A DNA stretch of 64,000 nt from Pinus tabuliformis. Lineage: Eukaryota; Streptophyta; Pinopsida; Pinales; Pinaceae. Below are positions 22,337 to 33,738 of the stretch, one piece after another (the stretch's first letter is position 1; every line of letters starts with the position of its first letter). The position numbers and the translations under genes were made by a program. The stretch is from the NCBI GenBank assembly GCA_031772625.1, contig CM062813.1, positions 768,552,720 through 768,616,719 on the forward strand, in the 5' to 3' direction. The notes under the pieces are model-generated. The model did not search any database. It was not told the origin of the DNA and saw nothing but the letters and a program-made list of their open reading frames with translations.

Positions 22337-24523
22337 CTAGGAGCTAGAAGACCCCTGCTGTGCTAATAAGCGCTGAGTGTCTTGGATCTTAGGGCAGAGA
22401 TGAGTCAAATGATCCCCATTACATAACTTGCATGGAAATTTTACCTTTTTCTTGGACTCTTTCTTACCCTCTCTGGCATCATTGTCGGGTTTGTTCGCAT
22501 TGCCCTTCCCATCCTGGTTCTTCTTCCTACCTCGTCCTTTCTTCTTTCCATTAGATTGTTGATTTCCTTTGGGGTTAGAAGTTTGGACGATGTTTATAGA
22601 CGTAGGTAGAGAAGGTGTAGATGTGGATGATGATGCATGCATAGAGGAAGTAGTTTGTAAAGACAACTGTTGTAATTGATTTAACAGGTTAACCGTGTTT
22701 ACGTCAATTGATCTAACTATCCCATCCACATGGGGACCTGGCTTCGGTTTGGCTATATCCACCTTGGATCTAGGAGTGTGAGGTAGAATTTTTTTAAGAA
22801 CCCTAGATTGAGAATAGATCAGTTCTAACTGTTAGGCCCTGAAAATAGTCTGCTCTTCAGTGAAAACACAAGAGAGAGGCACGTCCTTATAGATCTCATG
22901 TTGTAATGATTTAAGGAACCGTTCAAGAAGGAATTCTTGTGGTATATCAGCTTTGATGAGCCTATTCCTTCTCCTCCATTCCTAAATCTAATTGGAAATA
23001 TGAATTGCTTGATCTTGTTGGAAATTAGTGAGAAGCTCAGTTTCGACATCATATCGGACAGGCAATTGAAAATGGTTCAAAACTATAGTAACCAAATCGC
23101 CGAAAGAAGTGAAGGTGCCCCCTAGTAGCTCTATGTACCACTTAGCCGCATTTCCAGTTAGGGTACGTTGAAATAATCTCAAACTGATTGAATCGTCTAT
23201 CAAGGAGTTGGATGAACACCATAAGTGGAAGGTGGTTACATGGTCACCCGGATCTTCACTTGTCTTCCCTTCGAATTTTGAGATATCAGAGGGAAGTTTG
23301 GTTGGGACCGAAGGCAAAACCGGGTTATACCTAATTGGATCATTAGTCAATTTAGTGAGATCTAGAAAGTTTAACATTACTAGAAAAGGGACCCGTGGCA
23401 GACCTTGAGGATTCCACTCGGTGTGGGCGAAACTCCCAACGTTCTGAAAAGAATGACCTAGATTTGTGAAGGCACTAGGTTTCCTGAAGTAATTCGTAGA
23501 CCCAAATGAACCATAAGGAGATCCTTGCGATCCAGAAAAATTCGAATTTTGACCAATTTCTATCGCAAATCCTCCGTAACCAGTAAAGTTACCCCCTAAA
23601 GAAGTGTTAAAAGGAGCAGAAAGCCCCTGATAAGGATTCCATGCGTTAGCGTAGGGAGAAAAGTTTTTAAAATAATTGACAGAAGAATATGGCATATACC
23701 CATGTTGATTGAAATAACATTGATTACCAACTCCTCAACCACTAACTGCAGGGTTTGTCCAACTTTGAAATGGATTATAACCTTGCCCTAAAAAGGAAAA
23801 AGGCATGGATACCACAGTTGGGTTGGAATGTGGTATATGATCACCCCTAAATGGGAAACTTTGAAATGAAGCTAATCCACTTGCCATGGATGTGGAGGAA
23901 GCTGATGGAATACTCAATGGAACCGAAGGAATCATGCTGGTTAGCATTCCAAAAGGGAAAAAGCCAACGCTAGAGGCAGTAGCTTGAGAACTTTCACTCG
24001 ATGATGGAATGGAAGTAGAATCAAATATAGCAGTGCTAGGAGTAACAAAAGGTGTATAAATTGTTCCTCCTCCTTATATAGATATGGGAGTCTACATACT
24101 CATAGCACTTGTCGTGGATGCCATGCTTCCAGTAGCGATTATCGAAGGAATTGATTGATGTAAACCTGGGCTCGAAGGACTATTGGTCAGAGTTCCAACG
24201 TACAATAGAATGTTTGGATGATCAGGAGGAAGAGGAGAATTAGGAGCCGCAATCAACTCACGAAGCTCTTCAACCTCAATATTATCCTCCGACTGGAAGA
24301 GGACTCGAGAAATAACTGGAGTGTTCCTCTCTAACTCTCTACTTGTACCAGGTCTATCTTGTGAATCAATGACTCCAATCGGAGGATCAATCTCTGATGT
24401 GCCTGCTACCACTGGTTGAAAACCACTGGTAGTATTTCTCCTATGCCTTCGAGGAGAAGGCTCAGGACTCGTAGGTGATAGCCCATGAAGTCTCCTAGAC
24501 CAATGAGTTGGTTGATCAGCCAC
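22337..24523 (-). pseudogene. E3 Gag
   Basis: One frame of about 729 codons with several stops (near 24092, 23735, 23696, 22988 and others). Start MADQPTHWSRRLHG at 24523; a long Ser/Pro/Gly/Phe-rich spacer; a capsid-like region around 23340-23000 (KFEGKTSEDPGDHVTTFHLW, then NAAKWYIELLGGTFTSFGDL); a Lys-rich basic stretch and one zinc knuckle CKLCNGDHLTHLC (CX2CX3HX4C) near 22420. Gag packages RNA and forms particles. The CX2CX3HX4C spacing is shared with the two E4 knuckles. Confidence 0.83.
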
Positions 24524-26569
24524 TTTGAATTATTTTTAAGAAATATACTTAAAGACTCAAAAAAGTTATAAAGCTAGGCCAACTAGGAGCAAAGAGCACT
24601 CTCTAAAAGTCCCTAAAGATACAAGCAATCAAACAACTCTCAAGTATTTCCACTCTGGGTGATTAGGACTGGACACCAAAATACAAGAAATCCAAAATCA
24701 AGGGCCTTCCGAAAATAGACTGGGGTAATTACGCCCCAAGCCTACTAGCGAAGGTATCAGAAGCAGTTACACTAACCTCCAGACAACAGCCTTTGCCAGT
24801 GCAAGCACCCAAGCTTCGCAAGGGTACCCTCCAGAAGTACTGCTGAACGTGATGCAACATCAGCCTCAGGTGCCACAAGATTCCCCTCCGTAGCCACCTA
24901 TGCGATCCTAGGAAAGGCAACTATGGATCCTAACTCGTATTAAAAGCCGGGCTGAACAGTCGTGAGGCGAGATCCAACAAGTAGGAGAGAGGCTATCTCT
25001 CTTACTTTTCTTCACTCTCCCTCGTCCTTAACTCCTAGTCACAGAGCTTTCCCAGTCTTTCTAACAATATTGGGTTTCACTTTTTACTCAACTTCTACGT
25101 TTTGTAATTTGAGCAGCCTTGGAGAGTTAACTCTCCTCTCTCCTAATCCAAGGCCCTAATGAACCTAAACTTGTTGGCATTTTTATAATGACAACAATAA
25201 AATTTCTAGTTCATTTTATTAATCGCTTGATTTTATATAGTTTTTCTTTAAGTCATGGGGAAATACGGGAGTGAAACTGATGATGTTTTTATGACACAAA
25301 AGAAACCAATAGAAAACTAACTATATGAATGCAGTCATTTTCTTCGATGAAGAGTGATATCTACTTGGGTTCTACGGAAACTTATATAAAGCACAATATT
25401 TTTCTTTTCTTTTCTGAAACAATCTTCACACACCCAAAAACTAAAAAGACTAAGAATGCCTTAAAATGCAAACTACCCTAATGCAAGTTACAATGATGAT
25501 GCAAGATCCTAAACAACCTTCATAAGCAAATGCAATACTTTGTAGAGACAATGAGCCAACTTAAAACTGAAGAGGACAAAAATTTGAACACAAATATTTC
25601 TTCAAAACAAGTAGAACAAATTGCAAAAGATCACAATTCACTTTTCAACAATAAAGCAAACGAAACCATAAACCAAAAACTTGGAAAAAGAAAAACAAAA
25701 GTAATGTTTTTTGAGCTTTTTCTTTTAAGGAAACAAAAACAACTTTTTGAAGTCACAAAAGTACTACTAAAACTCAAAAGATCAATGAATAAGAGCAAGG
25801 AATATTTCAATATTGCAAGTTATAAACTCAAAAATGAACAAAACTTGAACAGGAAAGAATACAACTTGTACAAACTGATGCAAATAGCAGCAAAAGATTT
25901 CGACAAACTGACCAAAAGGCCAAGAAAGAAATACTTTCAAACTTGTTAAAAAGACTCTCAAAAAGCAAGAAAAGTAATAAGGCCACCAAACAATGGAAAC
26001 AAAATAAAGAGAACTTGAAATCTGGGCTGAAAAGGAAATTGAAAACAATTTCTTGTTTTGGAATACCAGAACAACCAAGAACTTCAAAACAAAGCCTTGA
26101 ATACCAAGATACAAACTACAAACTTGCTTAAGAAGCAAACCTAGGCCAAATATTTTCAGTGAGAAGGAGATTTTGAAAAAGAAAGCTTGCAGGAAAAGTA
26201 AATTCTCTAGACAGCAGATGACCATACAACAATAGAAATCACCAGGCTACAAACCTAACTGAAAAAATCATCCAAAAAATTGCATACGCGACTGTGTAAA
26301 AACACAGAAGCGTGCACACATGTTTCCAATACAGGAAACTTGTATATAAGCGAGTCTACTTTACAGAAACCTGCATGTATACACTACTGTAAACAAAGAA
26401 CAAAATATACAAAGCTTTATAAGGAAAAAAAAAATCAAGGTCTGATCAAGAAGATCATACTTGATGCCTGGGACACTAATGGACCAAACAATACTGTAAA
26501 AGCAAGCGATCAAGAAATTGAACCCCAATTGAGAACAAACAACCCAAACCAGGAATAACAAGATTTTTA
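24524..26569 (-). other. E3 5' leader
   Basis: About 2 kb between PBS and gag without a believable sense frame. On the opposite strand a 139-codon Lys/Asn-rich frame (25530-25949) appears, but it is a by-product of A-rich composition. An A-rich + strand (T-rich sense RNA) marks 25500-26100. Confidence 0.6.
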
Positions 26570-26587
26570 TCCCCAGTGGAGTCGCCA
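26570..26587 (-). other. E3 primer-binding site
   Basis: Minus-strand TGGCGACTCCACTGGGGA, four bases from the LTR end; identical in plan to that of E4. Confidence 0.85.
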
Positions 26588-26591
26588 ATTT

Positions 26592-27547
26592 TGTTACGGG
26601 TGAAACCACCCTATGGCTTTGGGGATTCAACAAGAAATTCTCAAGCAATCATAAAAAATCCTTATTCTACTAAACCATGTAGGTGTGTCCTTACCCGAAT
26701 GTCCTTCCTTTCAGTAGTTCCCACAGGGTGCAAACCCTTAGCTTCTCCCAATGTTATTGAAACCTAAAAATTATTCAAATGGAACATACACGACAGTAGA
26801 AACATAAAGCATATACATGATGTTAACATTAAATCATATAAATGAATGACTAATTATACATCAATATAAGATTCATAAATGAATTACAACATAATTTTGA
26901 TTCATAAACACATTTCATATCAGAAACAGAACAACATTCCTTTTTATTGAAGTAAGCTATAAATAAGGTGGAGAAATATGACCTGAGTCCTTCTTTGGCT
27001 CCATGCAGAACCGTCCTCCGGATCCGTCCTTTCCCGACCTTTAGAAATCTTCCTCCATCACCAATACAAGTATATCTCAAGAAAGATGGAGGATATCTAT
27101 GATCAAGGAGACAAGGGTTTCTTGAAGCTTTGGGGAGTGCGCAGGAGGCACAGGGATTCTTCAGACTTGATCAGGGATAATCTCACTATAGTATCAATAT
27201 CTCATCTTTTCTCCCTTAAGGCCTTCCCATGGAGGTTTATTTATACCTCTCGAAATTAGTTTTTCAGTTGGGAAACATTTGGGCCACGGGCAATAGGTTG
27301 TGAGTAACAGGTAAAACCCGTGAACTCCACCCAAAATTAAAGAAATTTGATTTTTTTAAGTTTTTTAACATATGTACGCGGGTTGGATATATGCTGACCC
27401 ATGTGTACACAGTTTTATCACATGGAAAAGTAGCGTATAGGGAATAAAACACTATTTTTTAGATCTTGCACCAAGTCTGGAAGGAAGGATTGCCCTAGGC
27501 CATAATCAGAGCATTAGATCTACCAAGAGTCGTAAATGGTGCTATAA
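26592..27547 (-). repeat. E3 5' LTR (outer end truncated)
   Basis: Starts TGTTACGGGTGAAACC and matches 12398-13391 throughout, including the ...cataatcagagca... and ...taccaagag... end. It stops at gctataa and joins copia C-B DNA at 27548 instead of ending in CA. Confidence 0.85.
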
Positions 27548-28198
27548 AAGATAACACCTCATTACCTTCTCCCCGCCAAACTTCACATCTCGTCTGACCA
27601 CTATCATCCTAAGGGATGACGAGTACACACGATAGTTGTGAGGTGTTTATGTGTACCCCACAAATATGGCTAAGTTTGTTGTCAGCTCTAGCTTTTTCCT
27701 TGCTTCCTTTAGAAAAATTACAATAAACTGATGATCCAAAGATCCTAAAGTGTGACACATCTAGTTTCTTCCCTAAAAAATCTTCCTCTGGTGTACTCAT
27801 GCCAAGAATCACGTGAGGACTCTTGTTCTCTAAATAGATTTTTGTGTTGCATGCTTTAGCCCACAAGTGTAGACGTAGGCTTTGGTCATGCAACATCGCC
27901 CATGCTACTCCCACAATAGTTTTGTTCTTCCTCTCATCCACCCCATTTTGTTGTGGGTTATGGGGTACTATCAACACCATCAAATGCCTTCCTTTGCACA
28001 TAAATTTTTAAACTCGTTCGACACATACACACAACCATTATCACTTTTGAGAGCCTTCAATTTCCTGCCAGTCTCTTTCTCAATAAGTGATTTAAACTCA
28101 ACAAATTTGGAGAATTTTTGGTCTTTCTTCTACATGAAATAGATCCAACACTTTCATGAGAAATCATCTACAAATATAACATAATACATGTGCTTGGT
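27548..28198 (-). pseudogene. copia C-B, integrase part (piece 3 of 3)
   Basis: Minus-strand copia integrase: HNPQQNGVDERKNKTIVGVA (Ala-to-Asp change before the catalytic Glu), LWAKACNTKIYLENKSPH and EDFLGKKLDVSHFRIFG. It matches copia C-A 11272-11930 and is joined, across E4, to 36491-37422. It ends with the ttggt duplication (28194-28198) made by E4 insertion. Confidence 0.85.
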
Positions 28199-29266
28199 TG
28201 TTGTGGGGAAAAGTATCCGATGCGGATGACACTAACCCTTCTAAAGGTGACAGTCTTTAGCAACAACTGAATGATAAAGTTTTCATGTTCCACTTTATGA
28301 AAGTACAGAGAGAATAGTAAGAAGGTCAACCAACCTGGTGTCTTGCGCTTAGTCGATCCTTGTCCTTCTCTCTTTGTATCCTGCTCCCAGCTCTTTGCTC
28401 TCCTAGCCGATCCAGCTACATACAGATCCTGCACAAAACAAGAGAGCGAACTACAAGATACATGTACTCATAACTGAAGCATGGATTAGGGTGCATCAAA
28501 TATACATGTAAACACAAAGCATCTATGTAAAACAAGTATATAGGAGAACATGCAAACTTTATTGATAGAAAGTAACAGGGTTCCAGAGGAAGTTACAACC
28601 AATGATGTTGGATCCAATCCAGCAGCACTTCCTCGGCAGCAAGAACTCTCCTCTTCACCTCTAGTAAAACAATCACCCAATAATCCTGGCGGTATACCAA
28701 CAGCACCTCCTTGCTTATACAAAATTCCAGCCTCCTTAGACCTCATAGAAGAGCTCTATATATAGGAGAGAAGAGGAAAGGATGAGTCAGCTTGAGACTG
28801 ACATGAAGCTGCCTTGTGTCCTCTCCATCTTCAGTTAATCTTCAGTTCCTGTGTCCACTTGGAGATCCTTGCTTACACATGGTGATCAAGTACCTCTTAC
28901 TCATCACAGGGCGAATCTCATGACCCAAGTGTCAGTTTGGAAGCTTCCTGGGCAATTGACACCTTGCAGGATGACTGTGCCACTTGGCCAATCTCGCCCA
29001 GCGCAGGTAGCCTTCATTGTTTTTGACTTCCAGTGCAGGTACAGAGTGGGACAGTTGCAATACAGCGCAGAAGCTCAGTTAAGCAGCTGACATGATCCAA
29101 AATAAGCCTGTTCTGAAGTGTTTTTAGGTGGAGAACTGATTGGAAGTGCTGTTGATTGATGACCTTGTTCTTTTAGGGGTAAGAACAACATGTTTAGGGA
29201 CTGAGGATCCCTGTAATTATCGACATTTCCTGCTCCTTGACGCGAGGCACAAAAATGTCTATAACA
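28199..29266 (-). repeat. E4 3' LTR
   Basis: 1068 bp; TGTT...AACA ends; preceded on the minus strand by the polypurine tract. Nearly identical to 35418-36485. Confidence 0.95.
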
Positions 29267-29280
29267 GTTGCCCCCTAAAG
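29267..29280 (-). other. E4 polypurine tract
   Basis: Minus strand ctttagggggcaac directly before LTR start TGTTATAGAC. Confidence 0.82.
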
Positions 29281-30420
29281 TATGAGGCCGTTAATCGGGT
29301 GAAATGCTTTAGCTAGAGGGTCCGAAGTTCGTTTCAGTGCTGAGGAGAGTGCCCTGTAATACAATACAATACAATACATTATCTTTCATTCATCATTATT
29401 CTCATGATCTAGCTGAGGCGGGTATTCCCATGCTCAGCTTTCTATAAATACATTTTGGTACATATGACAGACGATCGTCTGAAGACAGACTGATAATCTT
29501 CCGCTAAAATTATCATCCTTTGAGGAGGATGATCATCTGCTGCAATGATGTACATGGCAAATGCTTTTATATTTCCTGAATATATATCGCAGCCTGGATG
29601 GATGAAACTAGATCCGGGGTCTTCAAACTCGTTCGATCTTCACTCTGAGTACAAGTCGATCCATGTGAGAATTATGCTGAAGTCGAACATGGAAAGACAT
29701 CGCTTGATTACCGGTCAATAATGAAAACCGTTAACAAGCGCGAGAGGAATCACCAATAATGACGATGACCCTCAAGGTACGGCAGTACAATTCACGTGGC
29801 GTGAATAAAGGACTTGGCGTCGAACGCCACGCAAAATCTTCTGGTCGAAGGTCATTGATGTATACCTGTCGCCGGAAGTGAGAAACTTGCCATTGAGGCA
29901 TGCAAGCTTCAAAGTACTGATGGGGGTGTTCCTAGATCGACTTCTTGGATAATGAGCTGAAGTCGACAAGAAGTGATCCGTCAAAGGAGGGCCTTGATGA
30001 ATCCCACATCAATGACACGGAACGGAGCTAATGATTTAGTGGAGGTGAAACAAACTGTGACATATGATTTAGGGTGGCGATCATGAAATGGATGAAGGAA
30101 AATGTATGGTAGTGGATGGGACACGGTTGACACTTTCTGAATGACCCCTCTTGAACATATAACGACACTGATGTGATGGATCGGTAGCATTACCCCGAAT
30201 GGATGGTGTGGCGAGGACCATGGTGATGAAACCGGTGAATGAGACAACCCAACCCGATGTGATACGGAAGAAAAGTGTCATGTTCAAGAGTGACTTGCTA
30301 CCTCTAAACTTTGATGTTCTCCCAATTTTTCCCCAGTCATTTCTGACCAGTACCTCTTTATTTTTGTCAAGCTTGAGGAGGATAACATATGCTTGTTCTA
30401 TAACCTGCCCTTCGGGCAAG
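29281..30420 (-). other. E4 non-coding 3' region conserved with E3
   Basis: No sense frame of note. The part 29281-30000 keeps blocks in common with E3 13407-14130. A string of acaatacaatac repeats lies at about 29360-29380. A short perfect hairpin tgccc/gggca with a ttc loop occurs at about 30408-30420. Confidence 0.55.
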
Positions 30421-30834
30421 CCCATCGCTAAGATTTAACGAGCCTAGCGATAGGGAAACTCGTTCTCGTCTAAAGACAAGTTTGTCGCTATTTAATTATT
30501 TTAACGAGTCTAACGACAAGGAAAACTCGGTCCTTTTCATTTTTAGAGAGTCTAAAAAGGTACAGAAAGTCAACTCCATAATTCCTTTTTCGTCAGCTAA
30601 TCCCTTAAGTCCGAAAAAAGTATAAAACAATACAGAAGGGATGGCTGTTCGGTATTTTTAACGAGCTGAACCAGGCAAGCGCTCGATCCTTTTGTGCAAT
30701 AATCCCTCAAGTCCAAAAAGATTAAAATTTAGAGGAGGGATAGCGTTCCGGTCATTTTAACGAGCTGGAAGGCCAAAACTCGGCAAACTTTTCATATTTT
30801 ACGAGTCAGTGAAAAGAGCTGAAAGAAGACTCGT
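30421..30834. repeat. Tandem array 1 of eight pseudoknot-like modules
   Basis: Modules every 42-61 bp, each with stem A and stem B in the order a-b-a'-b'. M1: ATCGCTA 30424/TAGCGAT 30445 and AACGAG 30437/CTCGTT 30459. M2: TTGTCG 30482/CGACAA 30514 and CGAGT 30505/ACTCG 30525. M3: CCTTTT 30532/AAAAGG 30555 and GAGT 30548/ACTC 30573. M4: TTTTTCG 30586/CGAAAAA 30612 and TCCCTT 30601/AAGGGA 30636. M5: GTTCGG 30647/CTGAAC 30666 (one GU) and CGAG 30662/CTCG 30682. M6: TTTTG 30690/CAAAA 30714 and ATCCCTC 30702/GAGGGAT 30735. M7: TTCCGG 30746/CTGGAA 30765 (one GU) and CGAG 30761/CTCG 30779. M8: CTTTTC 30788/GAAAAG 30811 and ACGAGT 30801/ACTCGT 30829. Most have tttaa just before stem b. The pairing is read by eye; function is unknown. 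Confidence 0.65.
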
Positions 30835-31076
30835 CTTTTGAGGAACGAGTGATAAACAGGGATAGCTACAGATTCCAGGTACAGGTTGGAATTTCCAATC
30901 ACGGCAGTGTCACAAGGATGGCTAGGTGAAATCACTCTTCGCAGCTGTTTCTCAAAAGAGGTAAACACACCAATGGAAGTGAATGATCGGCCAAATGAAC
31001 GGTGGAGGTGGTGGATGAAAACACGATCAAGGTTCTTATGGCTAATGAATTTACGATCTCAAAAGGTTATTTACCG

Positions 31077-31297
31077 GTTCATTTTTTCCATGAGCTTGAA
31101 CTCTGGGGGAAACATTTGCTCACACTTTTCTATTTTTTAAACGAGCATAAATTCAGGCCTAAAACTGCTCGAATTTCGCGTTTATTTTTTAACGAGCATG
31201 AACTATATGCTAAAACTGCTCGATATACCAGTCATAAGAACGCCTCCTATAAGGACCAATTTTTAAAGAGCTTATGCCTTACTACAGCGATGCTCTT
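31077..31297. repeat. Array 2 of pseudoknot-like and hairpin modules
   Basis: M9: GTTCA 31077/TGAAC 31097 crossing TGAGC 31091/GCTCA 31118. M10: hairpin CGAGC 31142/GCTCG 31167. M11: hairpin CGAGC 31193/GCTCG 31218. M12: TAAGG 31250/CCTTA 31277 crossing AAGAGC 31266/GCTCTT 31292. Each b stem follows a T-run ending in aa or cca (ttttttaa). M10 and M11 have no clear first stem. Confidence 0.55.
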
Positions 31298-32094
31298 ATT
31301 TTGGCAAATTTTACTTCTGCCCCACAGGCTTTCTTTCATGCAAGTTTGGAAACGACTAATCTTAAAACCAGATAAATAACCGCCCCTAGCTTGCACTCCA
31401 GAAAGTTTGCATGCCCCCAGGTATAGGATAGAATTTCGAGGTTGCCCCTCCTCTCTCCTACTTCTGCTTTTCTTTGGGTGTTCACAGTTATTTGTCATCT
31501 TGCTAATCTAATGCTAACGATACTTGTCTTCTCGTTATTTTAAGGGGTCTTACGCAGTACTCAGACTTCCTGTCGGCCCACTTTTAACAAACAGCTATTG
31601 TGACAATAGAGGAACACTACTCAAAGATAAAACATTGGTATTATCGAGGGAGGCTTGCCTCTTTCTTATTATCCGAAGAGTGGTTCTATTCGCTGCCGCA
31701 AATCAATCTCTTTCTTCGGCGGTGTCTATCATTGGGTTGTCCAAAGATGGTTACCCTCTGTCACAACAATACGGTCTCCTTCTTAGTTTACTGCCCCTGC
31801 TTATCCTTCAAAACATATGTTTCGATGGGCGAGGCTTGAATTTAAAGATGGTGACTACTTGTTACAATAAGGGAATTCCTACTTGGGCATTGCCCACTTT
31901 TTTAGACAAAGGTGAATGATTCCCAAACACATAACTTTAACAAAAGATCATTATTCCAGAACAACCCCACTTCCTTCGGACGGGGTACGGACTAGTCATG
32001 TTCTCCTGCGGAAATTCTTCCTTATACCCGGAGTTTCTTCTGCCCGAAGCAGACCAGGGTGCATGCCCCCTGGGTCCTAGTCTTTCTTTCCGAA
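31298..32094. other. E4 spacer between array 2 and the protease frame
   Basis: No sense frame. A 131-codon plus-strand frame (31524-31919) sits here, but I see no motif, and it is most likely chance. Confidence 0.4.
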
Positions 32095-33738
32095 TTACTC
32101 GCGCTCATCGGGAAGGAGGACTGGGGGCGGAGGCGAATCTTGAGTGAACAGACCATTTAGGATTGGTATTTGACTATTTGTGATGCGAGATCCCGAAAAT
32201 GAAAGCTGGTCTACGAGCTTGACCACCCTTCCTTCGTGTGGAAAACACATTACTCTAAAGAGTGAGGAGACTATCACTCCCATGCAATAAATATAGTCGC
32301 GTCCAAGGAGTAGGTTATAATCCAAGGGTCCTTGAACTACCAACACGTTCATCCTGACGGTCTTCCCCTTCAATGTAACAGGTACATCGGGGAGGATTCC
32401 TAATGGTCGACTGGTTCCTTTATCAAAACCTGAGAGATTTCTCAACTTAGGTAAAAGCGCTGGGGAACCCAGTGCTTTCCAAGCAATAGAGGAAAGGATA
32501 CTCACAGACGCCCCTTCATCAATGATAGTACCAGCCATAACCATTCTATAGATCTGGACAATGATTCTAAATGGTGTACTGGCTGGTAACCGGGGTCTGC
32601 CTAGTTGATTCCAATCAAAGGATACAACCAGGTTGCTTGGTGGTGGGACCGAATATACGGCCGGATACGACTCAGATGATGTTCCTTCCTGCGATAAAGG
32701 AATGGGCGCATTGCCCGGATGCTCGTCGGAGTCGGTGCTGATAAAGAGAACCTGGATGGTGTCATCCTTGTTCTCATCAGTGAGGGTGTCACATGAAGAC
32801 GACACTTCGGTGACGGTGTCATTTGAAGACGGGTCTTCAATGATGGAGTCATTGGACGATAGAACCTTTGAAGGAAGAACCGGGTCAACTGCCGTTTCGA
32901 CCTTTAGACTTTCGTCTGGTCTAGATTCGGTAGGTTCATTCTCAATGACTGACACATCAGCTGACCACTTGAGTGGTTCAACTGGATTTTCAACTATCGA
33001 GGGATTAGGCGCGAGTTTTCGGTATCCAGGCGGAAGTTGTACCGGTGACACCGGGCGATCTTCCAAAACTCTCTTTGCCTCATCTAAGAATGGACATTTG
33101 TGGATGGCATGGTGACCTTCACACAATAGACAGGGTGATCTTGGTCCCCTTCTTCGTCCTTCACTCTCGCTAGTTGAGGGAATGCAATCAACTTGACAAC
33201 CAGAGGTTGATGCTACCGGATTATGCAACCTCGGGGACCAGTCCCTTAGTATCCGGGGAATACAAGGACAATCACGATGGAAATGGATCCCTTTGCAAAT
33301 GACACATGGCGATTTAGGCCCGGTCGGTGCAGTGTGTGGGTTTTTGTCAGTTTTCTTCTGCTTGCCCCCAGTCGCCTTCGCCAGAGGCTCCTTCTGCTTC
33401 TTCCCTTTCTTCTTCTTTTCCTTCTTCTCCTTGGGAGGCTGACTTTTGCCGGCTCTACCCTGCGAAGATGAAGGATCAGAGGAAGTATCACAAGAGGTAG
33501 AAGGCTGGTGGGTAGTTCTAGATTGTTCTGACAGTTGATTCGACTGCTCAGGATTAGTGGCGATTTGGACAACATTAGTTGAAAAGAGCCAAACAGGAAG
33601 GCCGATTGTCAATCCTGGAAGTGACAATGTAGCCATATGAGGCGCACCAACATCTCCCCAAGAGGAGAAGGGATTTGGACTTCCGCCAAGGTTACTTCCT
33701 TGGTTGGTGGGCTCCATACTTTTCAACTGAAAGATCAA
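32095..33738 (-). CDS. E4 zinc-knuckle and protease protein
   Basis: Uninterrupted 547-codon frame (a second Met at residue 8 is an equally good start). Residues ~85-135 are very basic (KEKKEKKKKGKKQKE). Two CX2CX3HX4C knuckles follow, CVICKGIHFHRDC near 146 and CLLCEGHHAIHKC near 203. An acidic Ser/Thr-rich linker with short repeats (SSNDSIIEDPSSNDTVTE) covers ~250-350. A retropepsin-like domain has active site TIIDEGASVSILSS near 405 and LLLGRDYIYCMGVIVSS near 480. No capsid domain and no polymerase. The protein corresponds to the nucleocapsid-protease end of the E3 Gag-PR. An open frame in a young element hints that it is still useful, perhaps for RNA binding. Confidence 0.85.
   Translation of the reverse strand: MIFQLKSMEPTNQGSNLGGSPNPFSSWGDVGAPHMATLSLPGLTIGLPVWLFSTNVVQIATNPEQSNQLSEQSRTTHQPSTSCDTSSDPSSSQGRAGKSQPPKEKKEKKKKGKKQKEPLAKATGGKQKKTDKNPHTAPTGPKSPCVICKGIHFHRDCPCIPRILRDWSPRLHNPVASTSGCQVDCIPSTSESEGRRRGPRSPCLLCEGHHAIHKCPFLDEAKRVLEDRPVSPVQLPPGYRKLAPNPSIVENPVEPLKWSADVSVIENEPTESRPDESLKVETAVDPVLPSKVLSSNDSIIEDPSSNDTVTEVSSSCDTLTDENKDDTIQVLFISTDSDEHPGNAPIPLSQEGTSSESYPAVYSVPPPSNLVVSFDWNQLGRPRLPASTPFRIIVQIYRMVMAGTIIDEGASVSILSSIAWKALGSPALLPKLRNLSGFDKGTSRPLGILPDVPVTLKGKTVRMNVLVVQGPLDYNLLLGRDYIYCMGVIVSSLFRVMCFPHEGRVVKLVDQLSFSGSRITNSQIPILNGLFTQDSPPPPVLLPDERE

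Larger units (their letters stand above)
12398..27547 (-). mobile_element. E3: 15 kb Tat-like Ty3-type LTR retrotransposon
   Basis: Minus-strand order: 5' LTR 26592-27547, PBS 26570-26587, long leader, gag, protease, RT, RNase H, integrase, an additional RNase H, a 4.4 kb 3' region with an antisense frame, polypurine tract 13392-13406, 3' LTR 12398-13391. gag to RT (24523 to about 20160) is one frame broken only by stops; a frameshift follows. The LTRs are clearly diverged, so this is an old copy. Both outer ends are slightly short: the left LTR lacks the first 9 bp (TGTTACGGG) present in the right one, and the right LTR stops at ...gctataa without the final CA. No target duplication is seen. 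Confidence 0.88.

Noticed and set aside
25530..25949. 139-codon plus-strand Lys/Asn-rich frame
   Set aside because: It lies antisense in the A-rich leader of E3, has no motif, and its composition explains the lack of stops.
28199..29266. Plus- and minus-strand frames of 70-90 codons repeated at 28.2-29.1 kb and 35.4-36.3 kb
   Set aside because: They repeat only because they lie in the two LTRs of E4.
30421..30834. CRISPR-like or hammerhead ribozyme array
   Set aside because: Units are not identical repeats with unique spacers, the setting is a plant retroelement, and the conserved hammerhead core (ctgatga...gaaa) is absent.
31524..31919. 131-codon plus-strand frame in E4
   Set aside because: No motif; it overlaps a second unrelated frame and lies in non-coding element DNA.
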